Positions 13,093 to 20,473 are shown, counted from the first letter of the stretch. The stretch is DNA of 20,810 nt from Scybalenecus merdavium (GCA_018714405.1 DVNM01000004.1:1-20810), one strand, 5' to 3'. Notes: generated from the sequence alone by a model not told the origin. A program made the numbers and translations.

Positions 13093-15009
13093 ATGCAGAT
13101 CACATTAAAAGGCGGCGAGGTGCGTTCTTTTGAAAACGGCCTTACAGCGGCTGAAATTGCCAAACAGATCTCCGGCGGCCTTTACAGGGCGGCTTGTGTT
13201 TGCCGCATTGACGGCCAGGTGAAAGACCTGCGCACCGTGATCGACCGGGACTGTGCGCTCGAAATTTTGACGTTTGACAGTGAAGAGGGCAAGCATGCGT
13301 TCTGGCACACGGCGTCGCACATCATGGCGCAGGCGGTTAAGCGCCTGTACCCGCAGGTCAAGCTGACGATCGGCCCGTCGATCGAAAACGGTTTTTACTA
13401 TGACTTTGACTGCGGCGACAAGCCTTTTTCGCCGGACGACCTGGAAAAGATCGAAGCAGAAATGAAAAAAATCGTCAAAGAGGGCCTTGTGCTGGAGCGC
13501 TTTGAGATGAGCAGTGACGAGGCTGCACGTCTGATGCGTGAAAAGGACGAGCCCTATAAGGTCGAGCTCATCGCCGAGCATGCCGAAAAAGGCGAAGCCA
13601 TCAGCTTTTACAAGCAGGGTGAGTTTACGGAACTGTGCGCCGGCCCGCACCTGATGAGCGTGTCGCCGGTGAAGGCGTTTAAGCTGACGCAGACGACCGG
13701 TGCTTACTGGCGCGCGGATGCAAATAATAAAATGCTTTGCCGTGTGTACGGCATCGCTTTCCCGAAAGCGTCCATGCTGGAGGAATATCTGCAAATGCTG
13801 GAGGAGGCCAAAAAGCGCGATCACCGCAGGCTCGGCAAAGACCTGGAGCTGTTTACGCTGCTCGAGGAGGGCCCCGGTTTTCCGTTCTTCCTGCCGAAGG
13901 GCATGGTGCTTAAAAACTTGCTGATCGACTACTGGCGCCAGATCCATACAAAGGCCGGCTATCTGGAGATCCAGACCCCGATCATCCTCAGCCGTTCGCT
14001 GTGGGAGCGCAGCGGCCACTGGGATCACTATAAGCAGAACATGTATACGACAGAGATCGACGGCGAAGATTACGCCATCAAACCGATGAACTGCCCCGGC
14101 GGCATCCTGGTCTATAAAACAAAAATGCACTCTTACAAAGACCTGCCGCTGCGCATGGGCGAGCTTGGCATCGTGCACCGCCATGAGCTTTCGGGTGCGC
14201 TGCACGGCCTGATGCGTGTGCGCAACTTCACGCAGGACGATGCGCATATCTTTATGACGCGTGAGCAGATCAAAGACGAGATCAAAGGCGTTGTGCAGCT
14301 GATCGACAGCGTTTACAAAACATTCGGTTTTGAATACCATATTGAGCTCTCTACCCAGCCCGAGGATTCGATGGGCTCCAAAGAGGATTGGGACATTGCA
14401 ACGGCCGCCCTGCGCGATGCCGTGACCGAGCTTGGCTATGACTACGAGGTCAACGAGGGCGACGGCGCTTTCTACGGCCCGAAACTTGACTTCCACCTGA
14501 AAGACTGCCTGGGCAGAACGTGGCAGTGCGGCACGATCCAGCTGGACTTCCAGCTGCCTGAGCGCTTTGAGCTGGAGTACACGGGTGCAGACGGTGAAAA
14601 GCACCGTCCGATCATGATCCACCGCGTGGTGTTCGGCAGCATTGAGCGCTTCATTGCCATTTTGACCGAGCATTTTGCCGGTGCGTTCCCGATGTGGCTG
14701 GCTCCGGTACAGGTCAAGCTTCTGCCGATCGCTGACCGCCATCTGGAATATCTGGAGCAGGTCAAGGAAAAGCTGGAGGCTGCCGGACTGCGCTGCGAGA
14801 TCGATGCGCGTTCTGAAAAGATCGGCTTCAAGATCCGTGCCGCGCAGCTGGAAAAGGTGCCCTATATGCTGATCGCCGGCGATAAGGACGTGGAAAACGC
14901 CACCGTGTCCGTGCGCGCCAGAAAAGCGGGCGACGAGGGCGCAACTACAGTGGATGCGTTTATTGCAAAAGCTTTGGAAGAGGTCAAAACAAAAGCTTAC
15001 GAGCTGTAA
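13093..15009 (+). CDS. thrS: Threonyl-tRNA synthetase, 638 aa
   Basis: Charges tRNA-Thr with threonine and edits mis-attached serine. Parts in order: TGS domain (about residues 1-61); editing domain with the H72-x3-H76 pair and CAGPH near 181; class II catalytic core with C334 in MNCPGG and the histidines of HRHELSGALHG and IHRVVFGSIER, which bind the active-site zinc; anticodon-binding domain from about residue 535 (MWLAPVQVKLLPI). The start at 13093 has GGAGG 7 nt upstream. Full-length and intact. It is controlled by the threonine T-box in its leader and ended by hairpins directly after the stop. A long antisense open frame exists through the gene but is a codon-use shadow. Confidence 0.98.
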   Translation: MQITLKGGEVRSFENGLTAAEIAKQISGGLYRAACVCRIDGQVKDLRTVIDRDCALEILTFDSEEGKHAFWHTASHIMAQAVKRLYPQVKLTIGPSIENGFYYDFDCGDKPFSPDDLEKIEAEMKKIVKEGLVLERFEMSSDEAARLMREKDEPYKVELIAEHAEKGEAISFYKQGEFTELCAGPHLMSVSPVKAFKLTQTTGAYWRADANNKMLCRVYGIAFPKASMLEEYLQMLEEAKKRDHRRLGKDLELFTLLEEGPGFPFFLPKGMVLKNLLIDYWRQIHTKAGYLEIQTPIILSRSLWERSGHWDHYKQNMYTTEIDGEDYAIKPMNCPGGILVYKTKMHSYKDLPLRMGELGIVHRHELSGALHGLMRVRNFTQDDAHIFMTREQIKDEIKGVVQLIDSVYKTFGFEYHIELSTQPEDSMGSKEDWDIATAALRDAVTELGYDYEVNEGDGAFYGPKLDFHLKDCLGRTWQCGTIQLDFQLPERFELEYTGADGEKHRPIMIHRVVFGSIERFIAILTEHFAGAFPMWLAPVQVKLLPIADRHLEYLEQVKEKLEAAGLRCEIDARSEKIGFKIRAAQLEKVPYMLIAGDKDVENATVSVRARKAGDEGATTVDAFIAKALEEVKTKAYEL

Positions 15010-15026
15010 AGCAGATTGAAAGAAAA

Positions 15027-15052
15027 ACGGTACAGACTTTTGCCTGTACCGT
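15027..15052 (+). repeat. 26-bp hairpin repeat, copy A, at the end of thrS
   Basis: ACGGTACAG (15027-15035) pairs with CTGTACCGT (15044-15052) over an 8-nt loop. An identical 26-bp copy is at 15337-15362. It lies 17 nt after the thrS stop but lacks a following T-tract. Confidence 0.85.
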
Positions 15053-15104
15053 CAGCGTGTCGAAAAAGGTATAACGGTAATAAAATATACAGCCCGACAC
15101 GCTG
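15053..15104. repeat. 10-bp inverted repeat following copy A
   Basis: CAGCGTGTCG (15053-15062) and CGACACGCTG (15095-15104) are a perfect inverted pair with a 32-nt AT-rich interior, starting at the base after copy A. The segment 15105-15180 that follows has no gene I can support and reads like a dispersed intergenic repeat. Confidence 0.7.
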
Positions 15105-15193
15105 AAAGACTGCCAAAAAGACGAGTTGGATTTTGTATTTTGCGAGGTGGTGCCGTACAGCGGTACTGCCCCCGAGCAAAAGACAAAAAGCGC

Positions 15194-15219
15194 AAAAACC
15201 GCACAGCTGTGCGGTTTTT
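15194..15219. terminator. Palindromic intrinsic terminator
   Basis: A perfect 26-nt palindrome with arms AAAAACCGCACAG and CTGTGCGGTTTTT, active in either direction. It probably ends thrS transcripts that pass the earlier hairpins. The following stretch to 15336 is AT-rich with no gene evident. Confidence 0.75.
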
Positions 15220-15336
15220 CTGCTTTTAAAGTACTTAATTTTCTTAAGAGTGCAAGATGTTTTTCTGCTTGAGAAAATAGCAGTTTATTTTTCAGTTTTT
15301 TCTACGCGCGGTCCAACCGGCTTTTTCGACAGTCTC

Positions 15337-15371
15337 ACGGTACAGACTTTTGCCTGTACCGTTTTATTTTT
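15337..15371 (+). terminator. 26-bp hairpin repeat, copy B, with T-tract
   Basis: Identical to 15027-15052 over 26 bp, here followed by TTTATTTTT, so it is a proper terminator on the plus strand. CTTTTTCGACAGTCT just before it (15321-15335) mirrors GTGTCGAAAAAGG near copy A in inverted form. Confidence 0.75.
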
Positions 15372-15405
15372 GCTGTAAAATGCGCAGGTTTCCGGTTCTG
15401 CGCGG

Positions 15406-15534
15406 CATGTGCCGCCCCGCGTGGAGTATTCGCTGAGCGAGCTTGGTGAGTCGATGCGTCCCATCATTCAGGCAATGGAAACCTGGGGCAAAAATTATCA
15501 GAAAAACGGCAAAACCCCGCCGGTTCAGTCATGA
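15406..15534 (+). pseudogene. 3' remnant of an HxlR-family transcription regulator
   Basis: The frame reads HVPPRVEYSLSELGESMRPI and continues through QAMETWGKNYQ to a TGA at 15532. The string VPP(R/K)VEYSLTE-G-S--P---A---WG is the C-terminal wing and last helix of HxlR winged-helix regulators. Upstream the frame has no family similarity past residue H and closes at a TAA (15376) with no start codon, so the first two thirds of the gene are gone. The break lies close to repeat copy B. The remnant's stop codon is inside the terminator at 15511-15549. Confidence 0.65.
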
Positions 15535-15549
15535 ACCCGGCGGGGTTTT
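15511..15549. terminator. Bidirectional terminator between the HxlR remnant and the methylase gene
   Basis: AAAACCCCGCCGG (15511-15523) pairs perfectly with CCGGCGGGGTTTT (15537-15549), 13 bp, and the interior can extend with TTCA/TGAA. Serves the HxlR remnant on plus and the methylase gene (stop at 15566) on minus. Confidence 0.88.
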
Positions 15550-15565
15550 CGTTTCATTATTTGTA

Positions 15566-17503
15566 TTATTCGGGTTTGTTTTCACTTAGGATGACCATTT
15601 GTTCCTGTTGCGTAAAGCCATAAAGGGCAAACACCATTTCATCCAGTGTGCGATGGTCGCTTGGCGTAAATGCTTTCTGGCCGTTTATAAATGGTTCGGC
15701 CCATGCGGCAAGCTTTTTTTGTGCCGCCTCATCTGCTTTGGCGATCGGCAGACTTTCCAGATGCGCGCGCAGCAGCTTCAGCGAAGCAAAGCGCTTTTGC
15801 AGGTAAAACGCCGTAAAGGAACTGTTCAGCACCGCCAGCAGGTATGCCGTGTCTATGCCGTCCAGCTTCGGCAGCAGAATGTTGCAGCTGTTGAGCGTCA
15901 GGCGTTTTTCGCGGTCCAGCGCAAAGCGAACATGTTGGCCGATAAAGTTGTAAACGATTTTTTCCGGCGCGCGGTAAACCGCCTCCGGCGCCGTCTGCTG
16001 AAAGCGCTGCGGGGCAAAGTGCAGCCAGCGCTTCGGGGCAGAGCAGGTAAACGGCGCAATGTCGCTGCCGCGCAGCACGGGCTCGGCGCCGTCTTCCGGG
16101 TGGTCCAGGACCAGGCGGCGGTTGTCGCCGGTCACAATGCCCAGCGCAAATGTGCAGCCCTCTTTCAGGTACACGCAGGGCACGCTTTCACTCTTTTCCA
16201 AAACAGCGCATTCTTCATCTGTACAGTGCAGCAAAAAGGCAAAGCGCTGCGGCCGTGGGCCAATGGCATATTTTTTTCCGCCGTGCTCACAGCGGCAGGG
16301 CAGGGCAGAATTTTTGCTTTTTTGTAAAGTCAGCAGCACGCAGGGGCAGGTGACGCCGCAAAAGGCCTTGTCCAAGTATACGGCCTGCCGAACGCTGCAG
16401 CAGTCGTATAAAAATGTGCGCAGCCGGCTGTGCGCCTCCACCGTTAAAACGGCCTGCGGCAGCACAAAGGCCAGTGTGCCGTTCGGGCGCAGCACGCGTA
16501 CGGCTTTTTCGGTAAACAGGTCACAGGCGTCTGCACCGGCTTTTTCGGCGCAGACAAAACGGTTTGCCAGGGCATTGCGCTCCTTGGCGGAAAAGGTGCT
16601 GCCCCATGGCGGGTTGCCCACGATGATGTCAAAATGTGCACCGTCTTTTTGCTTTAAAAAGTCGGCGCAGACAATGTTTTTTTGAATGCATTGCACCGTT
16701 TCTTCGGAGTAGGGCCAGGCTGCAAGCGCCAGATTGAAGCGCGCGGCCGCAACGCACAGCACGTCGGTATCTGAACCGTGCAGGTCGTTTATCTGCGCGC
16801 CGCGCTGCAGTGCTTTAAGCAGAAAATTGCCGCTGCCGCAGCACGGGTCGCACAGCGTTTGTCCGGCGATCTCATCCGGCAGGCTGTCCAGCAGCTTGTC
16901 CGCAGCGGCAGAAGGGGTGAAGTACATGCCCTTTGCCTTGCGTTCCGCCACATTTTTAAGCGATACATATAAAAAGCCTAAAAGGTCCTCATATGCATGG
17001 AACTCCACCGGCAGAGAAAGGCAGAAATCTACTTTTTCGCGGCTGAAGATCTCACTGGCTTCACCGGCGATCTGTGCGACCAGCGGTGCATAGACAAGGT
17101 CTGTTTCTTTAGGGTTCAGCACGTCGTCGGTCGTAATGGCACTTTCGGGCTCCCCGGCGCGGCAGCGCAGCAGCTTCATGGCAAACCCCGCCAGGATCAG
17201 GCGTATTTCCGTTTCAGAAAAAAAGCTGTACTGTGCCAGGATCGTTTGGGCGGTGCGCGTGTTTACCTCTGAATTCTCAATATAGCCGGCGGCAAGCAGT
17301 GTGCCGGTTTTTTTTGTTTTGTTGCGGCGCGCTTTTAAAAGAGAAGAGTGCTCGGAAAAGTCGGCGACCACGTCTGCAAAGAAATAGGGCCGGCCGTTTT
17401 CGGTGATGTATTCAATTTTTCCCAGCCGCACCCAGTTGCGCAGGGTGGCGGCGGAGATGGAAAGCGCCTTTTGCGCCTCGTCAAATGTCATCAGGTTTTT
17501 CAT
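15566..17503 (-). CDS. Orphan N6-adenine DNA methyltransferase with N-terminal HTH, 645 aa
   Basis: Predicted to methylate adenine in DNA with SAM. Residues 1-50 look like a MerR/excisionase-type helix-turn-helix (MTFDEAQKALSISAATLRNW, then YFFADVVADF). Residues 60-185 are helical linker. The methylase core shows motif X (KGMYFTPSAAADKLL, 191-205), motif I DPCCGSGNFLL (219-229), acidic GSDTD (243-247) and motif IV NPPW (297-300), a gamma-type order. The C-terminal third, with EKIVYNFIGQHVRFALD and LLAVLNSSFTAFYLQKRF, resembles the TaqI/Eco57I-type target-recognition domain. No endonuclease motif or neighbouring restriction gene is seen. The layout is reminiscent of solitary methylases such as C. 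difficile CamA. Start 17503 is chosen for the HTH position; no good ribosome binding site precedes it. Confidence 0.85.
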   Translation of the reverse strand: MKNLMTFDEAQKALSISAATLRNWVRLGKIEYITENGRPYFFADVVADFSEHSSLLKARRNKTKKTGTLLAAGYIENSEVNTRTAQTILAQYSFFSETEIRLILAGFAMKLLRCRAGEPESAITTDDVLNPKETDLVYAPLVAQIAGEASEIFSREKVDFCLSLPVEFHAYEDLLGFLYVSLKNVAERKAKGMYFTPSAAADKLLDSLPDEIAGQTLCDPCCGSGNFLLKALQRGAQINDLHGSDTDVLCVAAARFNLALAAWPYSEETVQCIQKNIVCADFLKQKDGAHFDIIVGNPPWGSTFSAKERNALANRFVCAEKAGADACDLFTEKAVRVLRPNGTLAFVLPQAVLTVEAHSRLRTFLYDCCSVRQAVYLDKAFCGVTCPCVLLTLQKSKNSALPCRCEHGGKKYAIGPRPQRFAFLLHCTDEECAVLEKSESVPCVYLKEGCTFALGIVTGDNRRLVLDHPEDGAEPVLRGSDIAPFTCSAPKRWLHFAPQRFQQTAPEAVYRAPEKIVYNFIGQHVRFALDREKRLTLNSCNILLPKLDGIDTAYLLAVLNSSFTAFYLQKRFASLKLLRAHLESLPIAKADEAAQKKLAAWAEPFINGQKAFTPSDHRTLDEMVFALYGFTQQEQMVILSENKPE

Positions 17504-17523
17504 GGCGTTCACGTCTAAAAAGA

Positions 17524-17550
17524 AACAGCCGTGCACACTGCACGGCTGTT
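17524..17550 (-). terminator. Terminator of ilvA-ridA, immediately before the methylase start
   Basis: AACAGCCGTGCA (17524-17535) pairs perfectly with TGCACGGCTGTT (17539-17550) over a 3-nt loop; on the minus strand TCTTTTT follows. The methylase ATG lies only 20 nt past the hairpin. Confidence 0.88.
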
Positions 17551-17555
17551 ATCGG

Positions 17556-17930
17556 TTACAGTTCGGCGATCAGTTCCACTTCGCACAGCACGTTTTTCGG
17601 CAGTGTTTTTACAGCTACACAGGAGCGTGCCGGTTTGGAGGTGAAGTATTTGCCGTACACCTCGTTGAATGCGGCAAAGTCGTTCATGTCGGCCAAAAAG
17701 CAGGTCGTTTTTACAACTTTGTCCATTGTGGTGCCGGCAGCTTCCACAACGGCTTTCAGGTTTTTGCACACCTGTTCGGCCTGCGCCTCGATCGTTTGCG
17801 CCTGCACGGTGTTTGTGGCCGGATCAAGCGGGATCTGGCCGCTGGTGAACAGCAAACCGCTGCTTTTTACAGCCTGGGTGTAGGGGCCGATCGCGTCGGG
17901 CGCGTTTTTTGTAGATACTTTTTCAGACAT
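17556..17930 (-). CDS. ridA: RidA-family enamine/imine deaminase, 124 aa
   Basis: Hydrolyses reactive enamine/imine intermediates released by PLP enzymes such as threonine/serine dehydratase to the keto acid and ammonia, protecting other PLP enzymes. Family marks: AIGPYTQAV (residues 13-21, with Y17), LLFTSGQIPLDP (27-38), the substrate-carboxylate arginine R102 in KPARSCV, and E117 in the final VLCEVELIA strand. The start at 17930 has GGAGAG 7 nt upstream; the frame extends 11 codons further without support. It lies 23 nt after the threonine ammonia-lyase stop in the same direction and directly before a terminator, so the two are an operon whose products act in sequence. Confidence 0.95.
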   Translation of the reverse strand: MSEKVSTKNAPDAIGPYTQAVKSSGLLFTSGQIPLDPATNTVQAQTIEAQAEQVCKNLKAVVEAAGTTMDKVVKTTCFLADMNDFAAFNEVYGKYFTSKPARSCVAVKTLPKNVLCEVELIAEL

Positions 17931-17953
17931 TGTAGGTCTCTCCTTTTTCAGTT

Positions 17954-19156
17954 TCAGTCGCAAACTTCAAAGCCGGCGTCCAGCAGCGCTTTTTTGATCG
18001 CGGCAATGTGGTCGAAATCTCTTGTTTCCACGGCAATACGCAGATAGCAGTCGGTGATGTTCATGTCCAGATCGGTGCTGTCGTAATTGACGCTGACCAC
18101 GTTGGCGCCCAGGTCGGCCACAATGGCCGATACGCCGGCCAGCTGGCCCGGCTTGTCGGACAGGGCGATCGTGATGTTGGCGGTGCGCCCGCCCATTTTC
18201 AGGCCGCGTTCGATCACGCGCGACAAAATCGTAACGTCAATGTTGCCGCCGCTGACCAGGCAGCACACGTTTTTGCCGGTGATGTCCTCGGGCAGCTTGT
18301 CAAACAGCACAGCGGCAACCGGCACGGCGCCGGCGCCCTCGGCGATCAGCTTCTGCTGCTCCAGCAGGGTCAAAATGGCGGCGCTGATCTCGTCGTCTGT
18401 TACGGTCACGACACCGTCTACATAGTTTCTGCAAATGTCATATGTATTGTCGCCCGGGGTTTTTACGGCAATGCCGTCGGCGATCGTCTGTACCTTGGTG
18501 AGTGTTTCGATCTGGCCGTCCATCAGGCTGTTGGCCATGGAGGGCGCACCCGCCGCCTGCACGCCGTAGACCTTGCAGTTCGGGTTGATCTGCTTGATCG
18601 TGTAGGCCACGCCGGAGATCAGTCCGCCGCCGCCGATCGGCACCACGACCACATCGGCGTTTGGCAGCTGTTCCATGATCTCCAGGCCGATCGTGCCCTG
18701 ACCGGCGATCACGTCTTCGTCGTCAAACGGGTGAATGAACGTGTAGCCTTTTTCTTCTTTCAGTTCAATGGCTTTTTGATAGGCATCGTCATACACACCG
18801 TTTACCATGCACACCTCGGCGCCGAAGCGCTTGGTGGCCTCCACCTTGGAGATGGGCGCGCCGGCCGGCAGGCAGATCAGCGATTTGATACCGTTTTTCG
18901 TTGCAGCCAGGGCAACGCCCTGCGCGTGATTACCGGCCGAGCAGGCGATCACGCCGTGCGCCTTTTCCTCGTCGCTGAGCTGTGAAATTTTAAAGTAGGA
19001 GCCGCGTATTTTAAAAGAACCGGTTACCTGCAGGTTTTCCGTTTTCAGGTAAACGTTTGCTTTCGGGCTGATGTTTGGCGCCAGGATCATATCGGTTTCG
19101 CGGATCACGTCTTTAAGAACACGCGATGCGCGGTAGACCTTGTCAAGTGTAAGCAC
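17954..19156 (-). CDS. ilvA: Threonine ammonia-lyase with ACT domain, 400 aa
   Basis: PLP enzyme turning threonine into 2-oxobutanoate and ammonia, by way of 2-aminocrotonate. The Schiff-base lysine is K49 in GSFKIRG; SAGNHAQGVA (about 73-82) and the phosphate-binding GGGGLISG (about 175-182) are the fold-type II marks. A C-terminal ACT-like domain starts about residue 325 (ITIALSDKPGQLAGV), so activity is probably controlled by an amino acid. Length and single ACT repeat fit the 400-aa class often called IlvA or TdcB; whether it is biosynthetic or catabolic cannot be told here. The start is GTG at 19156, with GAGGG 6 nt before. Own promoter at 19210-19238; ridA follows. Confidence 0.95.
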   Translation of the reverse strand: MLTLDKVYRASRVLKDVIRETDMILAPNISPKANVYLKTENLQVTGSFKIRGSYFKISQLSDEEKAHGVIACSAGNHAQGVALAATKNGIKSLICLPAGAPISKVEATKRFGAEVCMVNGVYDDAYQKAIELKEEKGYTFIHPFDDEDVIAGQGTIGLEIMEQLPNADVVVVPIGGGGLISGVAYTIKQINPNCKVYGVQAAGAPSMANSLMDGQIETLTKVQTIADGIAVKTPGDNTYDICRNYVDGVVTVTDDEISAAILTLLEQQKLIAEGAGAVPVAAVLFDKLPEDITGKNVCCLVSGGNIDVTILSRVIERGLKMGGRTANITIALSDKPGQLAGVSAIVADLGANVVSVNYDSTDLDMNITDCYLRIAVETRDFDHIAAIKKALLDAGFEVCD

Positions 19157-19209
19157 GTTTTTCCCTCTTTCCGTTTTGTCATGGTTGCTTTTACCGCATT
19201 AATACATTT

Positions 19210-19238
19210 ATTTTAATACTGATTTTATGGTTTGTCAA
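19210..19238 (-). promoter_or_regulatory. Promoter of ilvA-ridA
   Basis: Minus strand: TTGACA (19233-19238), 17-bp spacer, TAAAAT (19210-19215). No T-box or leader peptide is evident in the short leader before the GTG at 19156. Confidence 0.82.
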
Positions 19239-19307
19239 TGGCGCATACACGTTAGAGCGGATAAAATCCACAGCTTTTGCGCGGTGGGCGCACCGGCGGA
19301 TTTGCTA

Positions 19308-19336
19308 TTGACTTTAAAACGCATTATGCGTTATTA
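19308..19336 (+). promoter_or_regulatory. Promoter of the substrate-binding lipoprotein gene with a palindrome in the spacer
   Basis: TTGACT (19308-19313), 17-bp spacer, TTATTA (19331-19336), or TATTAT at 18 bp. AACGCATTATGCGTT (19318-19332) is a 6+3+6 palindrome filling the spacer, the position of a classic repressor operator. Confidence 0.65.
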
Positions 19337-19379
19337 TAAGTTTGTAGTATTTTTTGTACTGGAGAAGGAGAGACTGTTC

Positions 19380-20210
19380 ATGAAAAAGTTTACAAAACTG
19401 ATGGCCGTGCTGCTTTGCGCGGCGCTGATCGCCGTTTGTTTTGCCGGCTGTTCCGGCAGCGGGGATGACAAGGCGGAAAATCCTCTGATCGTCGGTTACT
19501 ATGCCGGGGACGATGCTTATTTCGCACTGGATGGCGAGGGTAAGGCAACCGGTGTGTTTGGCGAGATCGTCAACTATGCTTATGAAAATTATCTGTCGGG
19601 TACATATGATGCGCTGCAGTTTGTGGAAATGACGGACGACACGGTGCTCGGCGGCGACAAGCAGCCGCTTCTTGCCGTGGGCAAACTGCAGAAACACCAG
19701 GATGCGAACGACCGTCTTTACGGCTGGACGCAGACGATTTTGGAAAACCGCGTGATCGTCGTTGCGCCGGCCGGCAGCAATGCCGGCAGCTTCAACGATT
19801 TAAGCGGCAGAAGCGTTATGATGGTGGGCGATGTGGCTGCTGCGGCCATGGCAAACAACAGCGCGGTTGCCAATCTGCCGGCGTCTGTCACAACGGCACA
19901 GCTGGACGCAGCGCTTTCTGCGCTGCAAGGCGGCACCACCGATTTTGTGCTGGTGGATGAAATGACGTTCTACACCTCTGACCAGAGCGACAGCTTCACG
20001 GTGCTGGAGCCTGTGCTCGATACGCAGGAATTTGCGATCCAGGTGGCCGACGACGAGTGGGACCTGCTGCAAACGCTCAACGAAGCGGTGCACGACATGC
20101 TGACCAATACCGACAACGGCGATACCCTGACCCCGGCTGTGGAAAAAGCGTTTGGATATGATGCGGTGTCTGACGCGATCCGCGACTATGTTGTACTGGT
20201 GGAAAATTAA
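19380..20210 (+). CDS. Amino-acid-type ABC transporter substrate-binding lipoprotein, 276 aa
   Basis: Predicted lipid-anchored solute-binding protein of the SBP_bac_3 (family 3) fold. The N-terminus is a signal peptide KKFTKLMAVLLCAALIAVC followed by the lipobox FAGC, with C24 as the modified cysteine. NPLIVGYYAGDDAYFALDG (about 34-52) and the GVFGEIVNYAYEN helix are typical of this fold; ENRVIVVAPAGS, LSGRSVMM and ALQGGTTDFVLVDEM match the later lobes. The start at 19380 has AAGGAGA 9 nt upstream. No permease or ATPase gene is next to it, so the protein is either an orphan partner of a transporter elsewhere or part of a locus lost here. Ligand unknown. A terminator follows at 20229. Confidence 0.88.
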   Translation: MKKFTKLMAVLLCAALIAVCFAGCSGSGDDKAENPLIVGYYAGDDAYFALDGEGKATGVFGEIVNYAYENYLSGTYDALQFVEMTDDTVLGGDKQPLLAVGKLQKHQDANDRLYGWTQTILENRVIVVAPAGSNAGSFNDLSGRSVMMVGDVAAAAMANNSAVANLPASVTTAQLDAALSALQGGTTDFVLVDEMTFYTSDQSDSFTVLEPVLDTQEFAIQVADDEWDLLQTLNEAVHDMLTNTDNGDTLTPAVEKAFGYDAVSDAIRDYVVLVEN

Positions 20211-20228
20211 TACCCGGGCAAAGAATCA

Positions 20229-20259
20229 CAGCGGCTGCTTTTGCAGCCGCTGTTTTTTT
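20229..20259 (+). terminator. Intrinsic terminator of the lipoprotein gene
   Basis: CAGCGGCTGC (20229-20238), TTTT loop, GCAGCCGCTG (20243-20252), then seven T. A perfect 10-bp stem 18 nt past the stop. Confidence 0.92.
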
Positions 20260-20270
20260 GTGGTTTGTGG

Positions 20271-20299
20271 TTGACAAAAAGGGCCAAATCCAGTATAAT
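20271..20299 (+). promoter_or_regulatory. Perfect consensus promoter of the tRNA-Ser region
   Basis: TTGACA (20271-20276), exactly 17 bp, TATAAT (20294-20299). The first tRNA-Ser fragment begins at 20313, the usual distance for a stable RNA gene, so this was probably the promoter of the original intact tRNA gene. No comparable promoter is seen before the intact tRNA at 20705. Confidence 0.88.
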
Positions 20300-20312
20300 C
20301 TTTGTTGCGAAT

Positions 20313-20353
20313 GGAAGCGTATCGAAGTGGTCATAACGGGCCTGACTCGAAAT
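20313..20353 (+). pseudogene. Truncated tRNA-Ser 5' half, copy 1
   Basis: Starts with acceptor strand GGAAGCG, then the D-arm and the anticodon arm CCTGA-CTCGAAA (anticodon CGA), and stops making sense one base later. No 3' acceptor strand CGCTTCC follows. Identical over 41 nt to copy 2, and similar to the intact tRNA through the D-arm and anticodon loop. It sits at the correct distance behind a consensus promoter. Downstream to 20504: TGTTGCGC, a T6 run and a GTTAAC-stem hairpin (20474-20498), with no gene visible. Confidence 0.75.
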
Positions 20354-20473
20354 GTTGCGCTTTTTTGAGAAGGCAAAACTGCACAAAGCCTTTAACTATG
20401 GGGGCTCACGGCGTATTGACAATTTTGCTTTATGCCGAGTTCTAATGAAAATTCTAATAAAACTGAATATTGC

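Noticed and set aside
13105..14742. 545-codon open frame antisense to thrS, and similar long antisense frames at 18008-18985 and 7380-8519
   Set aside because: They lie wholly opposite well-identified genes, show no family motif and no ribosome binding site; high GC at third positions produces such frames.
14997..15179. 60-codon minus-strand frame downstream of thrS
   Set aside because: It overlaps the thrS stop and the hairpin repeats, has no ribosome binding site, and its translation follows the repeat structure.
15566..17536. A complete restriction-modification system around the methylase
   Set aside because: The neighbours are ridA and a decayed HxlR gene; no endonuclease or specificity subunit is encoded, so only an orphan methylase is supported.
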